Shown piece by piece: positions 1-6,287 of a DNA stretch of 16,823 nt. Location of the stretch: contig DJWC01000168.1 of NCBI GenBank assembly GCA_002441445.1, forward strand, positions 7,623 through 24,445, read 5' to 3'. A program made the position numbers and the translations under genes. Position 1 is the first letter of the stretch, and every line of letters begins with the position of its first letter. The notes under the pieces are model-generated. The model searched no databases. It was not told the origin of the DNA and was given only the letters and a program-made list of their open reading frames with translations. Origin of the DNA: Pusillimonas sp. UBA6240. GTDB lineage: Bacteria > Pseudomonadota > Gammaproteobacteria > Burkholderiales > Burkholderiaceae_B.

Positions 1-621
1 CAGCAGCGCGTCGCGCTCGCGCGCGCTGTCGTGTTCCACCCCGAAGTCGTGCTCATGGACGAGCCTTTGGGGGCACTGGATAAAAATCTGCGCTACCAGA
101 TGCAGATGGAGATCAAGGAGCTGCAGCGCAAGCTGAACATGACGGTGGTTTTCGTGACTCACGATCAGGAAGAAGCCATGAATATGTCGGACCGGATCGC
201 CATCATGAACAATGGCCGCATAGAGCAGCTCGGCGCACCCAAGGAGGTATACGAATCGCCCCGCAATGTATTCGCCGCGGGCTTTCTGGGCGAGGCCAAT
301 ATTCTGGACTTCGAAGACCTGCATGCGGATTTTCGGCGCCACATGGGCCTGAATCCCGGCGAATGCCTGTTCATACGCCCAGAACGGGTGGTGTTGGCGG
401 CGTCCTCCGAAGTCCCGGCCGACCGGCCCCGCCTGGGGGGCGAGGTGCTGAACGTGTCCTTCCTGGGAAACATCGTGCGCTACCAGATACAACTCAGCGA
501 AACTGTGAGGATCTACGCCGACAGCACCAACCTGTCGGATGCGCAGGCGTTTTCCGTGGGAGACCGTGTATCGGTGGGCTGGAAGCGGCCGGAGGACATA
601 AGGATCATTCACCATGACTGA
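1..621 (+). CDS. ABC transporter ATP-binding protein, spermidine/putrescine (PotA) type, 5' truncated by window
   Basis: C-terminal 206 residues of an importer ATPase that would power uptake at the inner membrane. The reading frame is open from base 1, so the true start lies outside the window. The visible part begins in the signature motif (QQRVALARA, residues 1-9 of the fragment), followed by Walker B (VVLMDEP, 16-22), the D-loop (GALD, 24-27) and the H-loop histidine (H54 in FVTHDQEEA). From about residue 110 a TOBE-like C-terminal domain follows (RPERVVL, then a segment ending GWKRPEDIRII). This layout, with two permeases directly downstream, is that of Pot/Fbp-type transporters. The Walker A motif and Q-loop are not visible. 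The stop overlaps the next gene by 8 bp, so the two are translationally coupled. Polyamine or another small cation, amino acid or organic ion is possible; the substrate cannot be read from this part. Confidence 0.93.
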   Translation, partial: QQRVALARAVVFHPEVVLMDEPLGALDKNLRYQMQMEIKELQRKLNMTVVFVTHDQEEAMNMSDRIAIMNNGRIEQLGAPKEVYESPRNVFAAGFLGEANILDFEDLHADFRRHMGLNPGECLFIRPERVVLAASSEVPADRPRLGGEVLNVSFLGNIVRYQIQLSETVRIYADSTNLSDAQAFSVGDRVSVGWKRPEDIRIIHHD

Positions 622-1480
622 GGCCATCATGCGCCGGCGCGTCGGGCCGGGACGGTTTCAGATGAAAAGCGAAAACCTCATCTATCCCGTGCTCGCCTTC
701 CTGCTGGTTTTCTTCATCCTGCCCATCGCCTGGTTCTTCATCAAATCGGCGCTGGATTATGAAGGCAATTTCGCGGCGATGCTGCTGGAGACGTTCACGT
801 CTCCGCTATTCATCACGGTGGCGTGGAAGACCATATGGATATCGCTGCTGGTCACGCTGTTCGCGCTGGCGGCCGCTTATCCGATCGCGTACAGCTTGAC
901 GCGCTCCAGCTCGTTCACGTTCACGCTGATCATCATATGCGTCATCGTGCCGTACTTCACGTCCATCATCGTCAGGACCTACTCGTGGATGATCATCCTG
1001 GGCACCAAGGGAATCATCAACGAATTCCTGATATATGTCGGCGTCATCGATAAGCCGCTGAACCTGATGTACAACATGGTGGGCGTCGTCATAGGCATGA
1101 CTTATGTGCTGTTGCCATACTTCGTGCTGACCTTGTTCGCCACCATGAAAAGCATAGACGTATGGCTGCTTCAGGCGGGGCGTAGCATGGGCGCATCCAA
1201 CTTCTATGTATTCCGCAAAGTGTTCTTTCCGCTCAGCATGCCCGGCATCGTATCGGGCTTCCTCATCGTCTACATTCTGGCCGCGGGTTTCTTCGTGACG
1301 CCGGCCCTGATGGGCGGGCCCAACGACGTGATGATGGCCATGCTGATACAGCGCAATATAGAAGTGACCCTGGACTGGCCGCTGGCTTCCGCCTTATCTT
1401 TGTTTTTGCTGGTTGTTACATTGATCATCTATGCCTTCTATTGCAAGTACACGGACATGGACAAGATGCTGGGCAAATAA
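614..1480 (+). CDS. ABC transporter permease, PotB-like
   Basis: Inner-membrane permease of 288 residues, usual length for PotB. Six hydrophobic segments are visible at about 22-44, 70-93, 103-127, 152-176, 209-233 and 257-276. The cytoplasmic EAA loop that contacts the ATPase lies at about 185-211 (LLQAGRSMGAS, then the PLSMPG end). The ATG at 614 overlaps the end of the ATPase gene and has AAGGA (600-604) nine bases upstream. An internal ATG at 662 (MKSENLIYP) is a possible alternative start, which would remove the basic stretch MRRRVGPGRF. It works as a heterodimer with the next gene product. The family assignment is firm, but the substrate is only inferred from the family (polyamine, or a related small organic solute). 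Confidence 0.93.
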   Translation: MTEAIMRRRVGPGRFQMKSENLIYPVLAFLLVFFILPIAWFFIKSALDYEGNFAAMLLETFTSPLFITVAWKTIWISLLVTLFALAAAYPIAYSLTRSSSFTFTLIIICVIVPYFTSIIVRTYSWMIILGTKGIINEFLIYVGVIDKPLNLMYNMVGVVIGMTYVLLPYFVLTLFATMKSIDVWLLQAGRSMGASNFYVFRKVFFPLSMPGIVSGFLIVYILAAGFFVTPALMGGPNDVMMAMLIQRNIEVTLDWPLASALSLFLLVVTLIIYAFYCKYTDMDKMLGK

Positions 1481-1492
1481 GGGGCGATAATC

Positions 1493-2269
1493 ATGTTCAA
1501 TCAAATCCGTCTCGTGAATTTCATATCGGCCATACTTTGCGTGGTGCTGATCGCCCCGATTTTGATCGTGGTGGTAATGTCTTTCGGCGCCAGCAGCTAT
1601 ATGATTTTTCCGCCCGACAGCTTGTCGACGCGGTGGTACGAGGAGTTTTTTTCCAGCCCGGAGTGGATGAGCTCGTTGGCATCGAGCTTTCTGATCGCGT
1701 TGCTGGCCAGCGTGATCGCCACGACGCTGGGCTTTCTGGGCGCATATTCCCTGGTGCGCGGCAAGTACGGCAACAAGAAGCTGATCATTTCCTTTTGCCT
1801 GCTGCCTTTGATCGTGCCTACCATCATTACGGCCGTCGCGCTTTACTTTACTTCCGTGCCGCTGGAGCTGGTAGGGTCCAAGATCTGGATCGCCGTGTGC
1901 CACGCGGCCCTGGCCATACCGGTGGTGCTGCTGATCTTGCTGAGTTCGCTGCAGGGGATCGATGTGTCGGTGGAGCGCGCCGCGGAGGGCATGGGAGCAA
2001 GCAAACTTTACACCTTCACGCGCATCGTCATTCCCATGGCGGCCCCGGGCATCATGTCGGCGGCTTTCTTCAGCTTTCTGACTTCATTCGATGAGCTCAT
2101 CGTTTCGCTATTTTTGGCGGGCCTGGAAAGCGAAACCCTGCCGGTCAGGATCTGGAATAGCCTGATCATGAATATGGAGCCCGTCATCGCCTCCATCAGC
2201 ACGGTGCTGATATTGATTACCATCAGTCTGCTGTTGATCGAACTGATGGTGCGCAAGCTGCGAGCGTAG
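1493..2269 (+). CDS. ABC transporter permease, PotC-like
   Basis: Second permease of the left-hand importer, 258 residues, a normal PotC length. The EAA loop is at residues 161-187 (ERAAEGMGAS, then PMAAPG). It is followed by the segment SFDELIVSLFL (198-208) and LPVRIWNSL (216-224), which is the position where PotC proteins carry a similar motif. Hydrophobic helices are visible from about 10-31, 64-86, 97-120, 131-152, 183-207 and 232-252. The ATG at 1493 is preceded by AAGGGG (1479-1484), which begins inside the stop codon of the upstream gene, so the two are co-translated. It is the last gene of the operon and runs convergently into the LysR gene. No binding-protein gene follows, so the periplasmic partner must be upstream of the window or elsewhere. 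Confidence 0.93.
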   Translation: MFNQIRLVNFISAILCVVLIAPILIVVVMSFGASSYMIFPPDSLSTRWYEEFFSSPEWMSSLASSFLIALLASVIATTLGFLGAYSLVRGKYGNKKLIISFCLLPLIVPTIITAVALYFTSVPLELVGSKIWIAVCHAALAIPVVLLILLSSLQGIDVSVERAAEGMGASKLYTFTRIVIPMAAPGIMSAAFFSFLTSFDELIVSLFLAGLESETLPVRIWNSLIMNMEPVIASISTVLILITISLLLIELMVRKLRA

Positions 2270-2320
2270 GCCTGGATCCGGCCCAGGCCGGGCCGGACGA
2301 CTAGCCCGGCGGACCGGGCT
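2269..2320. terminator. Two GC-rich hairpins between convergent genes, possible bidirectional terminator
   Basis: First hairpin: GGCCTGG (2269-2275) pairs with CCAGGCC (2283-2289) across a 7-nt loop, beginning at the last base of the permease stop codon. Second hairpin: AGCCCGG (2303-2309) pairs with CCGGGCT (2314-2320) across CGGA and straddles the LysR stop codon. Neither is followed by a T run on either strand, so these are not canonical intrinsic terminators. They may block read-through between the convergent genes or protect the 3' ends of both mRNAs. Confidence 0.35.
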
Positions 2321-3215
2321 GGGCTTGGGGCGAGGTTGACCATATTTCTTCCAGGAAGGCCTTGAACGCGAGCAGCATGGGGTCTTGGCTGCGGTCGATG
2401 TGATGGATGAAGGATAAGGGCAGCTGCACCGCCGGGGCATGTTCCCATACCATGACTTCGCCCCGCGCGGCCGCCTGAAAGGCCAGATCGTCCCGGATCA
2501 CGCTCAAGCCGACGCCGGCCTTGACGAGGGAAACAACGACCGATTCATGGTCGGCTTCGAAGATCCGGATGGGTTCTATGCTGGCGTGCCGAAACATGCT
2601 TGCCACCATTTCGTAATGGGCGCTGGGCTTGGGGGCGCGTATCCATGGCATCAGGGCGAGATTGCCCCATATGGCATTGCGCAGCTTCGGCGCCCAGTCA
2701 GCGGGTGCGATCACCCGATAGTTGAGCTGGTGCAGCGTCATGGCGCTGAGCCGGCGGTGCGGGACCGTCCCGACAAAAAAAGCGCCATCCAGCGTTCCAT
2801 TTTCCACTCCGTTGATGCAGCGCTGCACGCCGCTCACCTCCAGGTCGACCACGATGTCTTTGTGGCGCTCGGCCATACCCGACATGAGTACGCCCAGCTT
2901 CAAGAAGTCGGGGTCTATCATCAGGACGCCGATCCGCAGCTTGCCCGACAGCGACCCCTCCAGCAGCTTTGCCGTGCTCTTCATGTCTTCGACGGCCAGA
3001 AGAATCCGTTCGGCCTTGGGCAGCAATTCGCGCCCCGCAGGCGTCAGGGCCATGCCCGTGGCGGTACGCGTCAATAGCTTGACTTTCAGCCGGTCTTCCA
3101 GGTTCTTCAACTGGCCGCTGAGCGCCGGCTGGGTTAAATGCAGCGCTTCGGCCGCCTTGGTGAGATGGCCGAGATTGGCGACTGTGACAAATGTCCGGAT
3201 TTGTTGCAGCTGCAT
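2301..3215 (-). CDS. LysR-family transcriptional regulator
   Basis: DNA-binding regulator of 304 residues. The N-terminal winged helix-turn-helix is clear: MQLQQIRTFVTVANLGHLTKAAEALHLTQPALSGQL, with the recognition helix around residues 27-40, then the long linker helix and an effector-binding domain from about residue 90 (GKLRIGVL). I chose the ATG at 3215 because family members begin a few residues before the IRTF segment. The frame stays open upstream to ATG 3269 and TTG 3272, but that extension (DNRLCSTGQPPFQTG) looks non-coding. The gene is divergent from the ene-reductase gene and convergent with the PotABC-like operon. LysR genes usually control the divergent neighbour, so it most likely senses the substrate or an intermediate of the catabolic locus to the right. 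Control of the left transporter is less likely. Confidence 0.93.
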   Translation of the reverse strand: MQLQQIRTFVTVANLGHLTKAAEALHLTQPALSGQLKNLEDRLKVKLLTRTATGMALTPAGRELLPKAERILLAVEDMKSTAKLLEGSLSGKLRIGVLMIDPDFLKLGVLMSGMAERHKDIVVDLEVSGVQRCINGVENGTLDGAFFVGTVPHRRLSAMTLHQLNYRVIAPADWAPKLRNAIWGNLALMPWIRAPKPSAHYEMVASMFRHASIEPIRIFEADHESVVVSLVKAGVGLSVIRDDLAFQAAARGEVMVWEHAPAVQLPLSFIHHIDRSQDPMLLAFKAFLEEIWSTSPQAQPGPPG

Positions 3216-3260
3216 GGAATGCCCCGTCTGGAAAGGCGGTTGACCTGTAGAGCAGAGCCG

Positions 3261-3266
3261 ATTATC
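3261..3266 (-). promoter_or_regulatory. Possible -10 element of the LysR gene
   Basis: On the minus strand this reads GATAAT, one mismatch from TATAAT. The start of transcription would fall near 3254, giving a leader of about 40 nt before the ATG at 3215. The matching -35 hexamer (CTGCAA, 17 bp away) is poor, so this is a weak call. Confidence 0.3.
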
Positions 3267-3278
3267 CATCAAGCGGCG

Positions 3279-3317
3279 TCATTTTGCAGTGTGATGATGT
3301 TCATTAGAAATGCTGAT
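3279..3317. promoter_or_regulatory. Candidate LysR-type binding region: two dyads with centres 22 bp apart
   Basis: Two imperfect dyads lie in the divergent promoter region. TCAT-N11-ATGA is at 3279-3297. The 15-mer ATTAG-AAATG-CTGAT at 3303-3317 fits the T-N11-A LysR consensus with one arm mismatch. Their centres (about 3288 and 3310) are two helical turns apart, on one face of the helix. The second overlaps where the -35 of the rightward promoter should be. This resembles the recognition-site/activation-site layout of LysR-activated promoters. Short dyads occur by chance, so confidence is low. Confidence 0.35.
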
Positions 3318-3330
3318 TGGATGCGCGCGC

Positions 3331-3336
3331 AAGCGC
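3331..3336 (+). promoter_or_regulatory. -10 element of the rightward (ene-reductase/hyu) promoter
   Basis: TATACT differs from TATAAT at one base and stands out in GC-rich surroundings. No recognisable -35 hexamer lies 16-18 bp upstream (AAATGC at 17 bp), which is typical of activator-dependent promoters. Transcription would start near 3343, leaving a leader of about 97 nt before the ATG at 3440. Confidence 0.5.
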
Positions 3337-3427
3337 TCCCTATACTGGCGCCTCAATAGTCGGTGGCGGCCTCGCATAGCGCGGCGGCATGCCGGATCGG
3401 AGCGGCGGAGCGCCGTCGCTCCGTTAC

Positions 3428-3432
3428 AGGGA
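3428..3432 (+). promoter_or_regulatory. Ribosome binding site fixing the ene-reductase start
   Basis: AGGGA lies 7 bases before the ATG at 3440. The in-frame ATG further upstream at 3389 has no comparable site, and its extra 17 residues do not resemble the family's N-terminus. Confidence 0.6.
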
Positions 3433-3439
3433 CGCAGTC

Positions 3440-4600
3440 ATGGATGCGACGACGGACAAGGCAATGCTTTTCGAACCCTACACGCTGCGGGGCGTCACGC
3501 TGCCGAATCGCATCGTGCTCGCGCCGATGCAGATGTATTCGGCGCAAGACGGCTTTGCTACGGATTGGCATCTGCATCACTTGGCAAAATTCGCGATGGG
3601 CGGTTTCGGAACCGTGTTCACGGAGGGTCTATGCGTCGAAGAGCGCGGCCGCAACACCTATGGCGATATGGGAGTATGGTCGGACGACTTCATACCTTCG
3701 CTGCGCAGGCTGGCCGACACCCTGCGTGCGCACGGCGCGGTGCCGGCGGCGCAGATATTGCATACGGGCCCCAAAGCCTGCCGCCAGCGTCCCTGGGAGG
3801 GATATGGAATGCTGGGCGAGAATGAGGCGGCTCGCGGAGAGCTCCCCTGGACGCCGATCGCTCCCTCGGCCGAGTCCAAGAATCGCGGTTGGGCCAACCC
3901 CGAGCCGGTCTCGCAAGAAGATATTCCGCGCCTCGTCGACGCTTTCGGCGCAGCGGCCAGGCGCTGCGCAGAGGCTGGCTTCGATGTGCTGGACATCCAC
4001 GGCGCGCATGGCTATTTGATCCATTCCTTCTATTCGCCGCTGGGCAACGATTTGGACGGCGAATACGGTGGCGGCAGAGAACAGCGCATGCGTTTCGTGC
4101 TGGACGTGGCCGATGCCTGCAGGGCGAACTGGCCGGACGACAAGCCTATTTTCTATCGTCTTTCCTGCGTGGACGGCGTTGAAGAGGGCGGCTGGGGCAT
4201 GGACGACACGGTCGTGCTGGCGCGCGAGCTCCAGCGGCATGGCATCGATCTCATCGATTGCTCCTCGGGCGGCATAGGGCGTTTTCCCACCGCTCAGATC
4301 ATTGCGCGGCAACCCCTGTTTCAGGTGCCCTATGCCGAGCGCGTCAGGCGCGATTGCCCTGGGATGCCGACAATGGCGGTGGGCCTGATCACCGAACCGT
4401 CGCAGGCGGAACATATATTGCGCAATGGCCAGGCCGACCTGGTCATGCTGGCGCGGGAAGCGCTATTCAACCCGCATTGGCCCTTGCAGGCGGCCGTAGA
4501 GCTGGGTGGCGATGAGCAGTTCAACAAAGTATGGCCGCCGCAGTACGGCTGGTGGCTGTATCGCCGGGCGCGCAGCCTGCATCTCGCCGGCCGGAAATAG
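3440..4600 (+). CDS. NADH:flavin oxidoreductase, old yellow enzyme (YqjM/XenA-like) family
   Basis: FMN-dependent TIM-barrel enzyme of 386 residues that uses NAD(P)H, normally to reduce an activated C=C bond. Visible marks in order: barrel start (LFEPYTLRGVTLPNRIVLAPM, 10-30 in part), FMN/substrate segment QILHTG (105-110), catalytic His pair in DIHGAHGYL (H187, H190), SFYSPLGND and EYGG (196-211), R240 in FYRLS, phosphate-binding region with VGLITEP (314-320) and MLARE (336-340), and an aromatic C-terminal motif QYGWWLYRR. The usual redox-tuning cysteine in PMCxY is Gln31 here (PMQMY), and the common GRKA reads GPKA at 110-113. It is the first gene of the catabolic locus, with a 39-bp gap before SBP1. 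Inferred role: reducing an unsaturated ring or its product before hydrolysis. A dehydrogenase or demethylase role, as in some family members, is the alternative. Confidence 0.9.
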   Translation: MDATTDKAMLFEPYTLRGVTLPNRIVLAPMQMYSAQDGFATDWHLHHLAKFAMGGFGTVFTEGLCVEERGRNTYGDMGVWSDDFIPSLRRLADTLRAHGAVPAAQILHTGPKACRQRPWEGYGMLGENEAARGELPWTPIAPSAESKNRGWANPEPVSQEDIPRLVDAFGAAARRCAEAGFDVLDIHGAHGYLIHSFYSPLGNDLDGEYGGGREQRMRFVLDVADACRANWPDDKPIFYRLSCVDGVEEGGWGMDDTVVLARELQRHGIDLIDCSSGGIGRFPTAQIIARQPLFQVPYAERVRRDCPGMPTMAVGLITEPSQAEHILRNGQADLVMLAREALFNPHWPLQAAVELGGDEQFNKVWPPQYGWWLYRRARSLHLAGRK

Positions 4601-4624
4601 GCGGCTTTCACCTACTACATATAT

Positions 4625-4631
4625 AAAGGAG
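4625..4631 (+). promoter_or_regulatory. Strong ribosome binding site with AU-rich leader before SBP1
   Basis: AAAGGAG lies 8 bases before the ATG at 4640 and is preceded by the AT-rich run CATATATAAAGG (4618-4629 region). It is the best Shine-Dalgarno sequence in the left half of the locus and fits high-level synthesis of a binding protein. Confidence 0.7.
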
Positions 4632-4639
4632 ACATACTC

Positions 4640-6235
4640 ATGAATAGTTCTCGCCGTGGTTTTCTTGAACGGTCCGCCGGCCTCGCCGCCATACTGGCGC
4701 TGCCGTATTCCGCGCGGGCGGCCGCGCAGCAAAGCGCGAGCCGGACCTTGCGCATAGGCATCCAAAGCATGCGAACGCTGAATCCGGCGGTGCAGTCCGG
4801 CTATGCCACCGGCATGCCCGGCGCCCAGCTTTTTGCCAGCCTGGTGCTGTTGAACGACAAGTTCGAACCCGTGCCCTACCTCGCCCGCAGCTGGAAAGTG
4901 TCGGAAGATGGGCTGAATTACCGCTTCGACCTTGTCAGCGACGCAACTTTCCACGATGGCAAGCCAGTAAAAGCCAGCGATGTGGTGTTCTCGATCGAGG
5001 CGGTGAAGTCCACGCATCCCTTGACGTCCATTACCTACAAGGCGATTCTGGATTCCGTGCGCGCCTTGGACGACCATACGGTCGAGATTCGTCTGAAAAA
5101 ACCCTTCGCGGGCTTGTTCGGCGTCCTGACTCCTCCGCTCACGCCCATATTGCCGGAACATGTCTATGGCGCCGCAGCCGGGCCGCTGCGCAACAACCCA
5201 GCCAACGACAAACCCATAGGTTCCGGCCCCTATAAATTCGTCGAATGGAAACGGGGCGCGGAACTCGTTCTGGAGCGCCATGAAGGCTCCTTCCGGCCCG
5301 CGCCTTATTTCGACCGGCTCGTTTTCAGCCTGGCCGAAGACTCGCTGACCAAAACCTTGATGCTGGAGCAAGGAAAAATCGATTTCCTGCCTTATTCCTA
5401 TCTGCGGGTCAGCGACCTGCGGCGCTTGAAAGAGAGCAAGACGCTTGCCACGACCACTCAAGGATACGAAGCGATAGGGCCGGTCAATTATCTGGAGCTC
5501 AACTTGCGGGAAGCTCCCTTCAATGACTTGCGGGTGCGCCAGGCCTTCGCTCATGCGATCGACAAGAAATTCATCACATCGACGCTGCACCAGGGCCTTT
5601 CGAAACGGCTGGATGGTCCTTTGCATAGCAGCAACGCCTATTTCGACGGATCCGTGTTGACTCACTACGCTTACGATTTGAAAAAGGCCAATGCATTGCT
5701 CGACGAAGCCGGCCTGCCCAGGAAAGAGGGCGGCATACGCATGCAGGCGACCTTGGACGTGCCCACGTTCGAGCCGGACAGCACCAATCTGGTGGCCGAC
5801 TACATCAAGGCCCAGTTCCGCAGGATAGGCATCGATGTCGTGCTGCGGAAAAGCACTGATTTCGCCGACTGGGCCAGCAGAATAGGGCAATGGAATTACC
5901 AGATGACCATGAATTCCACGTTCAATTGGTCGGATCCCGTAGTCGGCGTAGATAGGTCTTTTCTGTCGTCGAACATCGCCAAGCAGGTATGGACGAACAC
6001 TGAAGGCTATGCCGATCCCGAAGTCGACGACCTTCTGACGCGCGCAGCCGGTGAGGCGGATCCCGCCAAGCGCAAGCAGTTGTACTCTGATTTCCAGAAA
6101 AAAGTGTCGGCGGACCTGCCGCTGATCTGGACCAATGAAGGTATTTACATCACCCTGTACAACCAGCGTCTACGCAGCATCCCGTCCGGCGTATTCGGCG
6201 CCTTGGCGCCCTTCGACGAAATGTCCTTCGCCTGA
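4640..6235 (+). CDS. Periplasmic solute-binding protein, peptide/nickel (SBP_bac_5, DppA/OppA) family, Tat-type signal (SBP1)
   Basis: Extracytoplasmic receptor of 531 residues, family-typical length. The N-terminus carries a twin-arginine motif (SRRGFLE, residues 4-10), a moderately hydrophobic core and a likely cleavage site after SARA (about 27). Family marks include QLFASL, FHDGKPV with SDVVFSIEAV following, GSGPYKF, RVRQAFAHAIDKKFI and a C-terminal LSSNIAKQVWTNT segment. It is clearly paralogous to SBP2 encoded at 13000-14610. No permease or ATPase gene is adjacent: it sits between the ene-reductase and hyuA. It probably delivers to the Dpp-type permeases 8 kb downstream, or to a transporter elsewhere. 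Ligands of this family range from peptides to nickel, opines and glycosides, so the ligand is unknown. The cluster suggests an amide or cyclic amide. Confidence 0.93.
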   Translation: MNSSRRGFLERSAGLAAILALPYSARAAAQQSASRTLRIGIQSMRTLNPAVQSGYATGMPGAQLFASLVLLNDKFEPVPYLARSWKVSEDGLNYRFDLVSDATFHDGKPVKASDVVFSIEAVKSTHPLTSITYKAILDSVRALDDHTVEIRLKKPFAGLFGVLTPPLTPILPEHVYGAAAGPLRNNPANDKPIGSGPYKFVEWKRGAELVLERHEGSFRPAPYFDRLVFSLAEDSLTKTLMLEQGKIDFLPYSYLRVSDLRRLKESKTLATTTQGYEAIGPVNYLELNLREAPFNDLRVRQAFAHAIDKKFITSTLHQGLSKRLDGPLHSSNAYFDGSVLTHYAYDLKKANALLDEAGLPRKEGGIRMQATLDVPTFEPDSTNLVADYIKAQFRRIGIDVVLRKSTDFADWASRIGQWNYQMTMNSTFNWSDPVVGVDRSFLSSNIAKQVWTNTEGYADPEVDDLLTRAAGEADPAKRKQLYSDFQKKVSADLPLIWTNEGIYITLYNQRLRSIPSGVFGALAPFDEMSFA

Positions 6236-6287
6236 GGCTTGTGAGTTTTGCTCGCACGCGCATGTGCTTCATTAACAAGAGTGAGTG

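Noticed and set aside
3389..3439. Upstream ATG for the ene-reductase
   Set aside because: No ribosome site, and the extra 17 residues do not match the family; ATG 3440 has AGGGA 7 bases before it.
4463..5890. Long open frame on the minus strand (475 codons) opposite SBP1
   Set aside because: The plus strand encodes an unmistakable binding protein. The antisense translation has no recognisable motif and arises from GC-rich codon bias.
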